64,000 bases of DNA from Bacteroidota bacterium. Lineage in GTDB: Bacteria; Bacteroidota; Bacteroidia; Chitinophagales; Chitinophagaceae. The position numbers and the translations under genes were made by a program. The stretch spans positions 1 to 64,000 of the forward strand of contig JANYEA010000144.1 in the NCBI GenBank assembly GCA_025363385.1, in the 5' to 3' direction. The stretch's first letter is position 1. Each line of letters opens with the position of its first letter. Below the pieces are notes generated by a model that was not told the origin of the DNA, did no database searches, and saw only the letters and a program-made list of their open reading frames with translations. This document shows, piece after piece, positions 19,042 through 28,519 of this stretch.

Positions 19042-20351
19042 TTTTCTTTTAATGCTTTTGCATACACATCCAATACTCTTTTCCTGGCAAGTTCATGAGC
19101 AACAATGGGAGCTGGATAACTAAATTCTTGAAATTCGGGCACCCATTTTTTGATATACTTTAGATCTTTATCAAATTTTTCTGTTTGAAGTGTTGGATTA
19201 AAAACCCTAAAATAAGGTGCGGCATCACAACCACTACTACTAGCCCACTGCCAGCCACCATTGTTTGCCGCAAGATCAAAATCTAACAATTTTTGTGCAA
19301 AATAAGCCTCGCCCCAGCGCCAATCGATGAGTAAGTGTTTACATAAAAAAGAAGCCACAATCATTCGAACACGGTTATGCATAAACCCAGTTGCATTTAG
19401 CTCGCGCATCCCAGCATCCACAATCGGGTATCCCGTTTTACCCTCACACCATGCCTGAAATTCAGCTTCATTATTTCGCCACGGAATAGATTCATAGGCT
19501 GGCTTAAATGATTTTCCTTTACCCACTTGAGGAAAGTTCCATAAGATCATATGGTAAAAATCGCGCCATATCAGTTCATTTAAAAATGTTTCATTCAATG
19601 GCATTGCTTTACTAGCCAATGCCCTGATGCTAATGGTTCCAAAACGTAGGTGTACCCCCAGTTTAGAAGTTCCGTTTTCAAGTGCCGGGAAATTGCGATG
19701 TTCTGTATATTTTTTTACAACTTCAGTCGCTAATTCATGTGAAGGAAATGGCAAATCATTTGCTTCAAATCCCATCGATGCAAGAGAAGGAATGTCTTGC
19801 TTTGTTTGCTTAAAATAATTCTGCTCATATTGCTCTACAGAATAGGGTTGCAGATCTTGCTCACAAAGTTTCGCCTTCCACTTTCTACTATAGGGTGTAA
19901 AAATAGTATAGGGGGTTCCATCGTCTTTTGCCACTTCCATCTTCTCAAAAATCACCTGATCTTTACAACTTTTAAAAGCTATGCCTTTGGATTGTAGATA
20001 CAAAGAAATTTGTTCATCCCTTTCTTTTGCGTAAGGTTCATAATCGTGATTGGTAAAAACATTTTCAATCTTGTACTTATGAGAAAGTTTTTCAAATACT
20101 TCTAAGGGAGTTCCATAATAGACTTCTAAACTTGAACCTAATTGAATCAATGTTTTCTGCATTTGTTCAAGGGCGGCATGTATAAATTCCACGCGCCTAT
20201 CATGCTTGTCTTCTAATTGATTGAGGATGCTAGTATCAAAAATAAAAATGGGTAATACAGGCTTACCCGTTTTTAATGCATAGTATAACGCCGCATTGTC
20301 GGTAAGTCGAAGATCTCTTCTGAACCAGGTAATATTTAAAGAAAGGGGCAT
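19038..20351 (-). CDS. phrB: Deoxyribodipyrimidine photolyase (cryptochrome/photolyase family)
   Basis: A 437-residue protein with the N-terminal antenna domain (WFRRDLRLTDNAAL from residue 9) and the C-terminal FAD domain (NELIWRDFYHMILWN, then GMRELNATGFMHNRVRM and DFDLAANNGGWQWASSSG). These match class I CPD photolyases, which repair UV dimers with blue light. The Trp-rich WRW and GGWQW segments support FAD-dependent repair rather than a purely signalling cryptochrome. ATG at 20351. A terminator separates it from the upstream OmpA gene. Confidence 0.93.
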   Translation of the reverse strand: MPLSLNITWFRRDLRLTDNAALYYALKTGKPVLPIFIFDTSILNQLEDKHDRRVEFIHAALEQMQKTLIQLGSSLEVYYGTPLEVFEKLSHKYKIENVFTNHDYEPYAKERDEQISLYLQSKGIAFKSCKDQVIFEKMEVAKDDGTPYTIFTPYSRKWKAKLCEQDLQPYSVEQYEQNYFKQTKQDIPSLASMGFEANDLPFPSHELATEVVKKYTEHRNFPALENGTSKLGVHLRFGTISIRALASKAMPLNETFLNELIWRDFYHMILWNFPQVGKGKSFKPAYESIPWRNNEAEFQAWCEGKTGYPIVDAGMRELNATGFMHNRVRMIVASFLCKHLLIDWRWGEAYFAQKLLDFDLAANNGGWQWASSSGCDAAPYFRVFNPTLQTEKFDKDLKYIKKWVPEFQEFSYPAPIVAHELARKRVLDVYAKALKEN

Positions 20352-20406
20352 GAATAAATTTTTAATAAAACAAGGAACTCTCTAAAAAGTTCTGTAGCCC
20401 AAAACT

Positions 20407-20443
20407 AAAAGAGCCATTCCGATTTACTGGAATGGCTCTTTTT
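20407..20443 (-). terminator. Rho-independent terminator after the OmpA gene
   Basis: A 10-bp stem GAGCCATTCC / GGAATGGCTC (20411-20420 and 20429-20438) flanked by A and T runs. It can work in both directions and lies 20 bp beyond the OmpA-gene stop. Confidence 0.88.
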
Positions 20444-20458
20444 ATCAATCACTTAAAA

Positions 20459-21835
20459 TTAGTCAACAAATTTCGGAACCAATGTTACTCTTCTGTTTTC
20501 AGCTCTTCCAGCTTTGGTTTTGTTATCACCAGTTGGATTTTTAGAGCCGTAACCTGCAGTATTGAAACGATCTCCTGCTACACCACCTTTGATAAAGGCA
20601 GCTTTAACAGCTTCAGCACGCTTCACAGACAATGGATCGTTGATTTTATCTGTACCAGTATTATCTGTATGACCTTCAATATCTAAATGTAGTTTAGGAT
20701 ACTTAGCCAATAAAGCTAAAACTGGATCGAATTTAGATTTCGCGATTTTAGCATTTACTAATTTTGTTGTACCTGTAGTGAAGTAGAAACTCTTAGCAGC
20801 TTCACCTAAAACACCACTCATATCAGGACAACCATAGTTTGAAGCAACACCTACTTCATTAGGGCATTTGTCTTGCTCATCATTAACACCATCACCATCT
20901 GTATCAGGAATAGGACAACCATTGTATTTAGCTAAACCTGGAACAGTAGGACACTTATCTTCTTCATCATTGATACCATCTTTATCAGTATCAGGAATAG
21001 GACAACCTTGGTATTTAGCCAAACCTGGAACGGTAGGACACTTATCGTTCTCATCATTGATACCATCTTTATCAGTATCAGGGATAGGACAACCTTGGTA
21101 TTTAGCCAAACCTGGAACGGTAGGACACTTATCAAGACTATCAATAATACCATCACCATCTGTATCAACTGGAGGAGCTGGAGGTACAATAACTGGAGGC
21201 ATAATCTTTTTGCCAAACAATTTAAGTTTTACACCTGCTTGAATTCCATTGTTGTAATATTTGAAACCATTGTTTCCAACGTTAGGATTCAAACCATATT
21301 TCATATCGCTGAAACCATAAATATAGCGAGCATAAATTTGTAGAGTGCTATGTGGAAATAATTCAAAACCTGCAGTAACTGCAGTGCTTTGATCAACAAA
21401 CATTCTCTTATAAAAAGAAGTGGTTTGAGAAGAAATCTTATTTGTAAAGTCGATTTGCGGTCCAACTAACAAGGCAAAATTTTTGCCTGTTTGAATTTTG
21501 AACAACAAAGGATAAGACTGATACTGTAAGGTGCCGTCAAATTGACTTTTTCCAGATGTATTCGTATTAACACTATAACCTAAAAACGAAAATTGTGCTT
21601 GTGGTTCGAAAGAAAGGGCACCGCCTAAAGGGAAATTCAGCCATACACCAGCTGCATATCCGAAATCGCTTTTGTAGTCAACAGAAGGTGCATTTACCAT
21701 TCTAAACTTAGTATAGTTTAAAGCACCCAGTAAACCACCGGAAATTCCATATTTTGGTTTAGCCGTTTGAGAAAATGCCGTTGCAGCAAACATCAGTATT
21801 GCTACAGTTAGGGACATTAATTTTAGATTTTTCAT
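20459..21835 (-). CDS. OmpA family protein with thrombospondin type-3 repeats
   Basis: A 458-residue outer-membrane protein. It has a signal peptide (MKNLKLMSLTVA...AFSQ), an N-terminal beta-barrel of about 200 residues, a Pro-rich hinge (PPVIVPPAPPVDTD), four calcium-binding type-3 repeats of 29 residues (pattern DTDxDGxxDxxDKCP), and a C-terminal OmpA domain (about 350-458; DIEGHTDNTG, and NRRVTL near the end) that binds peptidoglycan. The ATG at 21835 gives a good signal peptide; the frame is open from a TTG at 21871. It anchors the outer membrane to the wall. It is monocistronic, bounded by a terminator and a long leader. Confidence 0.93.
   Translation of the reverse strand: MKNLKLMSLTVAILMFAATAFSQTAKPKYGISGGLLGALNYTKFRMVNAPSVDYKSDFGYAAGVWLNFPLGGALSFEPQAQFSFLGYSVNTNTSGKSQFDGTLQYQSYPLLFKIQTGKNFALLVGPQIDFTNKISSQTTSFYKRMFVDQSTAVTAGFELFPHSTLQIYARYIYGFSDMKYGLNPNVGNNGFKYYNNGIQAGVKLKLFGKKIMPPVIVPPAPPVDTDGDGIIDSLDKCPTVPGLAKYQGCPIPDTDKDGINDENDKCPTVPGLAKYQGCPIPDTDKDGINDEEDKCPTVPGLAKYNGCPIPDTDGDGVNDEQDKCPNEVGVASNYGCPDMSGVLGEAAKSFYFTTGTTKLVNAKIAKSKFDPVLALLAKYPKLHLDIEGHTDNTGTDKINDPLSVKRAEAVKAAFIKGGVAGDRFNTAGYGSKNPTGDNKTKAGRAENRRVTLVPKFVD
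20870..21165 (-). repeat. 87-bp internal direct repeats of the OmpA gene
   Basis: The type-3 repeat units are encoded by 87-bp tandem copies. The GGACACTTATC segment recurs at about 20949, 21036 and 21123, and the two central copies are almost identical at DNA level. Both antisense frames are open here only because of this repetition. Confidence 0.9.
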
Positions 21836-22155
21836 ATTTCTTCTTTTGGTTTTTTTTACTCGCTTATTCAATTACTTATCAAATGGATAGATAATCAGAT
21901 GCAGCGAAATTAGTTAAAAAAGTAGAAAATAATTATATATCTGTTAAAAAAATAAAAATCTTGTACAATTTTTCACTTTACCCTTCGTTTGCTGCCATTA
22001 TAAGGGAATTATTAAAAAAAATCATTACTTCTTAATCAGACACCCATTTGATAAGTTACCAGCTCCGAAGTTTAAGCGTTTCAAAAGAAAAATTGATTTA
22101 TCCACAAAACAAATGTAAGAATGAGGGTAATTTAGCATCTCCCAATAAATAGAAA
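21836..22155. promoter_or_regulatory. Divergent regulatory region between ompA and the Nif3-like gene
   Basis: A 320-bp AT-rich gap without a gene. A 13-bp sequence, ACTTATCAAATGG at 21874-21886, recurs as its exact reverse complement at 22044-22056, so each divergent gene has one copy pointing the same way relative to itself. A perfect DnaA-box consensus (TTATCCACA) lies at 22098-22106. No promoter was assigned with confidence. Confidence 0.5.
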
Positions 22156-23007
22156 ATGCAAATCAAAGACATCATTCAAGAACTAGATAGATACGCCCCG
22201 CCTGCTTTTCAGGAATCTTATGATAATACAGGGTTGATTGTGGGAAATGCCGATCGGGAATGCACCGGAATCCTATGTTCCTTGGATGCAACGGAAGAGG
22301 TGATTTTAGAAGCAAAAGCAGCTGGCTGTAACCTGGTAGTTGCACATCACCCCATTATTTTTAGCGTCTTAAAAAAACTCAATGGCAAAAATTATGTAGA
22401 AAAAACTGTGATCACAGCCATAAAAAATGATATAGCCATTTTTGCCATCCATACCAATCTTGATAATGTAATAGAAGGGGTAAATAGTACGATGGCCCTT
22501 AAACTAGGCTTGCACAATCCGAAGGTTTTACTTCCCAAAAGGGGGATTAACCCCAATTTGTTTGGTATTGAGCCATCAGCATCCCAATCAGATATTTCCT
22601 TAACTAATGATAATCAACGTGTTGGATCTGGTTTGATCGCAGAATTACCCGAGGAAATGGAAGAAAATGGGTTTCTACAAATGTTGCAAACCTGCTTTCA
22701 GTTAACCGTTATCAGGCATAGCCCTTTACTAGCTAAACCCATTAAAAAAGTGGCCCTATGTGGTGGCGCAGGTAGTTTTCTATTAAAGCAGGCTTTGGAA
22801 GCCGGAGCCGACATTTTTATTACATCCGACCTAAAATACCACGAGTTTTTTGATGCCGAAGGCCGGATCCTGGTGGCCGACATTGGGCATTGGGAAAGTG
22901 AACAATTTACTACCGGGCTTTTAATTGATATTTTACAGGCTAAATTCCCTACCTTTGCCGTCCTCAAATCAGATATAAAAACCAATCCGGTGAACTATTT
23001 TCTGTAA
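22156..23007 (+). CDS. Nif3-like dinuclear metal centre hexameric protein (DUF34)
   Basis: A 283-residue member of the NIF3/YbgI family. Metal ligands are visible as HHP in NLVVAHHPIIF, the AIHTNLD motif, and the C-terminal GHWESEQF with His and Glu. It is shorter than members carrying the CutA-like insert. The biochemical role of the family is unsettled; links to GTP cyclohydrolase-like chemistry have been suggested. A zinc-ribbon coiled-coil gene follows after 57 bp, a pairing I recall from other bacteria. Confidence 0.9.
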   Translation: MQIKDIIQELDRYAPPAFQESYDNTGLIVGNADRECTGILCSLDATEEVILEAKAAGCNLVVAHHPIIFSVLKKLNGKNYVEKTVITAIKNDIAIFAIHTNLDNVIEGVNSTMALKLGLHNPKVLLPKRGINPNLFGIEPSASQSDISLTNDNQRVGSGLIAELPEEMEENGFLQMLQTCFQLTVIRHSPLLAKPIKKVALCGGAGSFLLKQALEAGADIFITSDLKYHEFFDAEGRILVADIGHWESEQFTTGLLIDILQAKFPTFAVLKSDIKTNPVNYFL

Positions 23008-23064
23008 GAGGATTCAGGTGAACAGTAATGTACACCAATACAAACTCCAAATTTTATACTAGAT

Positions 23065-23820
23065 ATGGCATCTGTTAAAGATTTCTCTGTTGAAGAAAAA
23101 CTGTTAAACCTCGTAAGGTTACAAAAGATTGACAGCAAACTGGATGGAATTCAGGTATTGAGAGGCGAATTGCCAATGGAAGTAAGCGACCTCGAAGATG
23201 AGATCCAGGGATTGCATAGTCGTCAAACTCGTATTGAAGAAGAAATCAATGGTATTTCTGAATTCATTGAAGGTAAAAAAACAACCATCAAAGAAAGTGA
23301 AGCCCTGATAGCTAAATACGAAAAGCAAAGTGAGAATGTAAAGAACAATCGTGAGTTCGAAGCGATCAATAAAGAGATCGAAATGCAACAGTTAGAAATT
23401 AAGCTAGCTGAAAAGCATATTCGTGATGCAAACGAAGAACTGACAGAAAAAATCAAGAATCTGGAAGTTGCAAAAAAGCAAGTAGCTGTTAAAGAAGGCG
23501 TGTTGAATCATAAGAAAAGCGAGTTGGAAAAGATCATCGCTGAAACTGAAAAAGAAGAAACCGAATTCAGAAAGCAAAGTGCTGATGCACGTGGCCATAT
23601 CGACGAACGTTTATTGTATAGCTACGATCGTATTCGTACTAGCTACCGTAACGGTCTTTCTGTTGTGCCAGTAGAAAGAGATGCATGTGGTGGTTGCTTT
23701 AATTCTATTCCACCTCAACGTCAAAGTGAAATCCGTTTACACAAAAAAATCATCGTATGTGAAAACTGCGGTAGAATTTTAGTGGATGCAGATTTGAGCG
23801 ATAGTATTGAAGTAAAGTAA
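23065..23820 (+). CDS. Coiled-coil protein with C4 zinc ribbon
   Basis: A 251-residue protein. Residues about 10-185 are a long, highly charged coiled coil (E/K/Q heptads). The C-terminus is a four-Cys zinc ribbon with CGGC and CENC. This is the zf-RING_7-type family found widely in bacteria next to Nif3 genes. A nucleic-acid or protein scaffold role is plausible, but no activity is assigned. A terminator follows. Confidence 0.88.
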   Translation: MASVKDFSVEEKLLNLVRLQKIDSKLDGIQVLRGELPMEVSDLEDEIQGLHSRQTRIEEEINGISEFIEGKKTTIKESEALIAKYEKQSENVKNNREFEAINKEIEMQQLEIKLAEKHIRDANEELTEKIKNLEVAKKQVAVKEGVLNHKKSELEKIIAETEKEETEFRKQSADARGHIDERLLYSYDRIRTSYRNGLSVVPVERDACGGCFNSIPPQRQSEIRLHKKIIVCENCGRILVDADLSDSIEVK

Positions 23821-23846
23821 CTGTTAAATAATTCAATTGAATGGAT

Positions 23847-23880
23847 AAAGGGCATGCATTTAGCTGCCCTTTTTTTATTT
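23847..23880 (+). terminator. Rho-independent terminator after the zinc-ribbon gene
   Basis: Stem AAAGGGCA (23847-23854) / TGCCCTTT (23865-23872) followed by T-rich sequence. It overlaps the upstream ATG at 23841 of the next open frame, which shows that this ATG is not the real start of the TPR gene. Confidence 0.85.
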
Positions 23881-23888
23881 TACACCCG

Positions 23889-25376
23889 ATGAAATCAACC
23901 GCCCTCATTTTTATTGCGATTCTTTTTTCTGCATGGGCAAATGCAGAAAAGGTTTTTGATTATAATAGTACTTGTCAACAAGCTTACCAGGAAATTACAA
24001 AACTTAAGATCGAATCGGGTCTGACATTGATTGCAAAAGCAAAACAACAAAATCCCAATAATTTAATTCCAGTAATGCTGGAAGATTATACAGAATTCTT
24101 TCAGCTGTTTTTTAATGAAGATCCAAAGGACTTTCAGAAAATGATGCCCCATTTCAGTGAACGATTAAATAGCATTGCAGATGGACCCAAAAATTCTCCT
24201 TACTATAATTTTTGTTTAAGTACGATACGCATTCATAAAGCTGCAGTTGAAATTAAATTCGGACAAAACTGGAACGCAGGCTGGGATTTTAGAAAAGCCT
24301 TTTTACTATTAAAAGAAAACAGGAAGAACCACCCCGATTTTATTTTAGATGAAATGATGACGGGGTCTTTATATGCAATCATTGGCACCCTACCCTCTGG
24401 ATACAAATGGCTGGCCAGTATTTTAGGATTGAAGGGCTCTATTATAGAAGGGATGACTTTATTGCACAAGTTTACCTATAGTGAAGACCCATGGGCCAAA
24501 TTGTACTCGAATGAATCGGCATTTATTTATCCTTTCCTTTTATTTTATATCGAAAATAAAAGAGAGGAAGCTGTTGCATTTGCTCAACAGAAAAAACTGG
24601 ATATTGTTAATAACCACTTACTATGTTATATGGCTGCTAATCTGGCTATTAATAACAAGCAAACAGCTATTGCAGGTGTGATGATGCAAAATCGAAACAT
24701 GAGTGCCGGTTATTTAAAGCTATCGGTGTGGGATTTTGAAATGGGTTATGTGAAACTTTACCACCTCGAGCTAAATGAAGCCATTAATTATTTAGAAGCA
24801 TTTCAAAAAGATTTTAAAGGCAATTTCTATCGCAAAGACGCTAATTCAAAATTAAGTTATGCCTATTTTCTTCAGGGGAATATGGTGAAGGCAGTGGCAA
24901 CCAGAAATGAAATATTAAAAAAAGGTGCAACGGATACAGATGCAGATAAGAAAGCTTTAAAAGATGCAAAAACCGGTACATGGCCCAATGCTATTTTATT
25001 GAAATCGCGTTTATTGAATGATGGAGGATTTCACAAGGAAGCCCTAGCTGTTTTAGCAGGAAAAAAATTGGAAAGCTTTATAACTGATGAAGACAAATTA
25101 GAGTTCTCTTATCGTGTGGCAAGAATTTATGATGATTTAGGAAGGAAAGAGGAAGCCATCAAAGCTTATCAATTAGCCATTCAACTGGGAGAACACCGCA
25201 AAGAGTATTATGCGGCAAGGGCTGCTCTACAAATTGGGCAGATCTATGAAGAACGTGGGCAAAAAGCCTTAGCCATCACCTATTATCAAAAATGCCTAGA
25301 TATGGGTGATCATGAGTTTAAAGATTCACTAGATCAACGTGCAAAATCGGGTATCGGGCGCTGCAAAGGAGAATAA
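23889..25376 (+). CDS. Exported tetratricopeptide-repeat protein
   Basis: A 495-residue protein starting at the ATG at 23889. This start gives a clean signal peptide (MKSTALIFIAIL...WANA); the 16 codons upstream lie in a terminator. The C-terminal part holds TPR-like helix pairs, clearest at about 405-490 (YRVARIYDDLGRKEEAIKAY, then AALQIGQIYEERGQKALAIT). No catalytic motif was seen. Probably a periplasmic or outer-membrane-associated scaffold. recN starts about 100 bp downstream on the same strand. Confidence 0.8.
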   Translation: MKSTALIFIAILFSAWANAEKVFDYNSTCQQAYQEITKLKIESGLTLIAKAKQQNPNNLIPVMLEDYTEFFQLFFNEDPKDFQKMMPHFSERLNSIADGPKNSPYYNFCLSTIRIHKAAVEIKFGQNWNAGWDFRKAFLLLKENRKNHPDFILDEMMTGSLYAIIGTLPSGYKWLASILGLKGSIIEGMTLLHKFTYSEDPWAKLYSNESAFIYPFLLFYIENKREEAVAFAQQKKLDIVNNHLLCYMAANLAINNKQTAIAGVMMQNRNMSAGYLKLSVWDFEMGYVKLYHLELNEAINYLEAFQKDFKGNFYRKDANSKLSYAYFLQGNMVKAVATRNEILKKGATDTDADKKALKDAKTGTWPNAILLKSRLLNDGGFHKEALAVLAGKKLESFITDEDKLEFSYRVARIYDDLGRKEEAIKAYQLAIQLGEHRKEYYAARAALQIGQIYEERGQKALAITYYQKCLDMGDHEFKDSLDQRAKSGIGRCKGE

Positions 25377-25477
25377 GTTGATTCTAAAATTATATTACTG
25401 CAATCAATTTGCTGAACAGGTAGAGCTTCTATATCTTGCGCAGGGTTCTAGCAAAGAACATCGAAAACAAATTAAGA

Positions 25478-27133
25478 ATGCTTCGCAAATTACAGATACA
25501 ATATTATGCTATCATAGATTCGATTGAAATCGAATTTGCACCACATTTAAATATCATTACCGGAGAAACAGGCGCTGGTAAAAGTATTTTGATGGGAGCC
25601 TTGAGTTTAATATTAGGTGAGCGTGCAGACAGTTCCGTATTACGCTATGCTGATAAAAAATCTGTGATTGAAGGATACTTTCAAATAGAGCAGAAACAAA
25701 ATGTGCTCAACTTTTTAGCCGCCAACGATCTTGATGCAGATAATGAATTAGTAATCCGCAGAGAAATTGCACCCAATGGTAAATCAAGGGCTTTTATTAA
25801 TGATACTCCAGCCAGCTTACAACAGTTAAAAGAATTAGCCAGTCTATTGGTTGATTTGCATCAGCAGTTCGATACATTAACTTTAGGCGATAACGACTTT
25901 CAAAGAACAGTTTTGGATGCACTTGCCTCAAATCAATTATTATTAGCCGAATACCAATTGGTTTTTCAACAATGGCAATCTGTAAAGAAAGAATTAGAAG
26001 AACTTGAAAATAGAAAACTAATATTTCAAAAAGAATTCGATTATCATCAATTTCTATTTGAAGAATTACAGGAACTATCTTTCAAAGAAAACGAGTTAGA
26101 AGAAATAGAAGCAGAACTGCAATTGTTAAGCCATGCAGAAGGAATCAAAGCGGTTTTATTAAAAGTAAATGCCGAATTAGAATCGGGCGAACAACCCGTG
26201 CTTCCATTATTCAAACAATGGATCAATCAGCTACATCATATATCAGCGTTTCATATTGCCATTCCCTCTTTAATAAAAAGGTTAGAAAGTACTCAGATAG
26301 AATTGCAGGACATTACAGACGAAATGGAACAGCTAAACAGCAAAGTACATGTAGATGAGAAAAGAATGGAATGGCTCAACGATCGTATGGCAGCTGGTTA
26401 TAAGTTGTTGAAGAAACACAACGTTAAAACAACTGCAGCTTTATTATTGATTCAAAAAGAATTAGCTGAAAAATTAGATGCAGTTTTACAGATAGACGAA
26501 ACCATCGCTGAAAAACAAATGCTTGTAGCCTCCTTATTAGCTGAAGCAAATGCTTTGGCAAAAAAACTATCAGTAGCTAGAAAAAAAGAAGTAAGTCCAT
26601 TAGAGAATAATGTAAATGAATTATTGGTGTTGGTTGGCATGCCCAATGCTCGATTAAAATTAAGTATTGAAGAAGGCATGCTTAATATTTACGGATGCGA
26701 TCAAATTGAATTCTTATTCGACGCTAATAAGAGCAATCGTTTTGAACCTATCCGTAAAGTTGCAAGTGGTGGAGAGTTAAGTAGATTGATGCTTTGCATA
26801 AAATCGCTAGTCGCAGAAAAAGTGGATCTTGCTACACTTATCTTCGATGAAATAGACACAGGCATTTCTGGTGAAGCTGCAAAGCAAGTAGGTCGCATCA
26901 TGAAAGGCTTATCAAAGAATAGACAGATCATCTGCATCACACACCAGCCGCAAATTGCTGGGAAAGCAGACGCGCATTTTTATGTGTATAAAGAAGAGCA
27001 ATCTGGTTCCATCAAAACCAATTTGCGATTATTGAGCAAAGAAGAGAGGATCAATAAAATTGCTCAAATGCTGGGTGGCGAAACCCCTTCGGCAGCAGCA
27101 TTAGAAAACGCAAAAGAAATGATGCAAGTTTAA
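25478..27133 (+). CDS. recN: DNA repair protein RecN
   Basis: A 551-residue SMC-like ATPase for double-strand break repair. The Walker A motif GETGAGKS lies near residue 30, a central coiled coil covers about 150-370, the ABC signature is ASGGELSR and Walker B is LATLIFDEIDTGISG. The frame is open from 25436, but the family start MLRKLQIQ at the ATG at 25478 is preferred. Likely monocistronic. Confidence 0.96.
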   Translation: MLRKLQIQYYAIIDSIEIEFAPHLNIITGETGAGKSILMGALSLILGERADSSVLRYADKKSVIEGYFQIEQKQNVLNFLAANDLDADNELVIRREIAPNGKSRAFINDTPASLQQLKELASLLVDLHQQFDTLTLGDNDFQRTVLDALASNQLLLAEYQLVFQQWQSVKKELEELENRKLIFQKEFDYHQFLFEELQELSFKENELEEIEAELQLLSHAEGIKAVLLKVNAELESGEQPVLPLFKQWINQLHHISAFHIAIPSLIKRLESTQIELQDITDEMEQLNSKVHVDEKRMEWLNDRMAAGYKLLKKHNVKTTAALLLIQKELAEKLDAVLQIDETIAEKQMLVASLLAEANALAKKLSVARKKEVSPLENNVNELLVLVGMPNARLKLSIEEGMLNIYGCDQIEFLFDANKSNRFEPIRKVASGGELSRLMLCIKSLVAEKVDLATLIFDEIDTGISGEAAKQVGRIMKGLSKNRQIICITHQPQIAGKADAHFYVYKEEQSGSIKTNLRLLSKEERINKIAQMLGGETPSAAALENAKEMMQV

Positions 27134-27167
27134 AATCAGATTTTTTTACCCACTTAAAATAAATGGT

Positions 27168-27428
27168 ATGCATTGGACTGAGTATTTTGGTTATATCGGA
27201 GCTTTCTTAAGCGCTGTTACTTTTATGCCACAAGTATGGCTAGCATGGAAAACAAAAAGTGTTGGCGATCTTAGCTTAGGTATGCTATCGATTGTTTTTA
27301 TAAGTGTAGTAGTTTGGTTGGTTTACGCCTTTGCGCTTGGACTATTACCAGTAATTATCGCAAACACTATAGTGGGTGTTTTAGCAATCATCTTGCTTTA
27401 TTTCAAATTCACATTCCCGAAAAAATAG
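27168..27428 (+). CDS. SemiSWEET sugar transporter
   Basis: An 86-residue membrane protein with three predicted helices and the PQ motif in FMPQVWLAWKTKSVGDLS, which fits the bacterial SemiSWEET half-transporters that work as dimers. The ligand cannot be read from sequence. It starts 34 bp after recN and ends at a bidirectional terminator. Confidence 0.9.
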   Translation: MHWTEYFGYIGAFLSAVTFMPQVWLAWKTKSVGDLSLGMLSIVFISVVVWLVYAFALGLLPVIIANTIVGVLAIILLYFKFTFPKK

Positions 27429-27433
27429 TTAAT

Positions 27434-27472
27434 AAAAAAGCCATCCAGAAAAAATTTTGGATGGCTTTTTTA
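27434..27472 (+). terminator. Bidirectional terminator, SemiSWEET / DUF2795-like gene
   Basis: Stem GCCATCCA (27440-27447) / TGGATGGC (27458-27465), with an A run before and a T run after. It serves the plus-strand SemiSWEET and possibly the convergent minus-strand gene ending at 27507. Confidence 0.88.
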
Positions 27473-27506
27473 TTGGGATATTATTTTCAGTCCCTTGGGG
27501 ATAGGT

Positions 27507-27728
27507 TTAGTATTCGTCTTCATTGAACATAAAATCTTCCTGGCTTGGATAATCAGGCCAGATGTCTTCGATGCTCTCGTACACTTCACCTTCATCTTCT
27601 AGTTCCTGTAAATTCTCAACAACTTCAATGGGTGCTCCACTGCGAATACTGTAGTCGATCAGCTCATCTTTGCTTGCAGGCCAAGGTGCTTCTTCCAGGT
27701 AACTTGCTAATTCTAATGTCCAGAACAT
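27507..27728 (-). CDS. Small acidic DUF2795-like protein
   Basis: A 73-residue, strongly acidic protein starting MFWTLELASYLEEAPWPASKDELIDY. This resembles the DUF2795 helix-loop family, in which a short domain of this kind is common. The frame is open from 27773, but the ATG at 27728 fits the conserved start. No enzymatic motif. It is a frequent stand-alone small gene in Bacteroidota, function unknown. Confidence 0.82.
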   Translation of the reverse strand: MFWTLELASYLEEAPWPASKDELIDYSIRSGAPIEVVENLQELEDEGEVYESIEDIWPDYPSQEDFMFNEDEY

Positions 27729-27868
27729 ACCTATAAATTTTTGCAAATGTAACCGTATAAATGAAACCACCAAACCTAAGTTTTACCTTCTCTGTAAACA
27801 AATCATTAAAATTTAGACCCGTTGGCCTTCCTTTTGTAGGTTTGTAAGGCGAATCTTAACCTAATCTG

Positions 27869-28519
27869 ATGCTAAAAGCCGAAAATATTACCAAAAATTA
27901 TGGACAATTAGCCGTTTTAAAAGGCGTAGATATTGCTGTAGAAAAAGCTGAAATTGTGAGCATTGTGGGTTCTTCCGGAGCTGGCAAAAGCACTTTACTT
28001 CATATTTTGGGCACACTCGATAGTGCCGATTCGGGCAATATTTTCATTAATAACCAACAAGTTAACCTTCTTAAAGGGCGCGAATTGGCCGCATTTAGAA
28101 ATAAACATATTGGCTTTGTATTTCAGTTTCACCATTTATTGCCAGAATTTTCAGCTCTCGAAAACGTGTCAATCCCAGGCTGGATTGCGGGCAGATCGAA
28201 AAAAGAAGTGGAAGCCAATGCCATTGTTTTATTAAAAAGATTGGGTTTGGAGGATCGGATGGAAAATAAACCCCAACAATTATCTGGTGGAGAACAACAA
28301 AGGGTAGCCGTTGCACGTGCATTGATTAATCAGCCACTCATCGTTTTTGCTGATGAACCCACAGGAAATTTAGATAGTAAAAACGCAAAAGAGCTTCACG
28401 AATTATTTGTTTCGCTTCGCGACGATTTTAAACAGACTTTCTTAATCGTTACCCATAACGAAGAACTGGCTACCATGAGTAATCGGAGATTGTATATGAA
28501 AGATGGTCAGATTGTGTAA
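27869..28519 (+). CDS. lolD: Lipoprotein-releasing ABC transporter ATPase (LolD)
   Basis: A 216-residue ABC ATPase. Walker A is GSSGAGKS, the Q-loop region FVFQFHHLLPEFSALENV is typical of the LolD/MacB group, the signature is LSGGEQQR and Walker B is [14 protein letters not shown]. LolD drives lipoprotein release to the outer-membrane chaperone. The LolC/E permease is not adjacent, so LolD versus another MacB-type role is inferred from sequence. Its stop codon touches that of the convergent adenosyltransferase gene. Confidence 0.87.
   Translation: MLKAENITKNYGQLAVLKGVDIAVEKAEIVSIVGSSGAGKSTLLHILGTLDSADSGNIFINNQQVNLLKGRELAAFRNKHIGFVFQFHHLLPEFSALENVSIPGWIAGRSKKEVEANAIVLLKRLGLEDRMENKPQQLSGGEQQRVAVARALINQPLIVFADEPTGNLDSKNAKELHELFVSLRDDFKQTFLIVTHNEELATMSNRRLYMKDGQIV

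Noticed and set aside
20868-21343. Long frames on both strands within the OmpA gene
   Set aside because: Shadows created by the periodic type-3 repeats. The minus-frame OmpA has a signal peptide and domain homology.
23841-23888. Sixteen-codon N-terminal extension of the TPR protein
   Set aside because: It lies inside a rho-independent terminator and would destroy the signal peptide.
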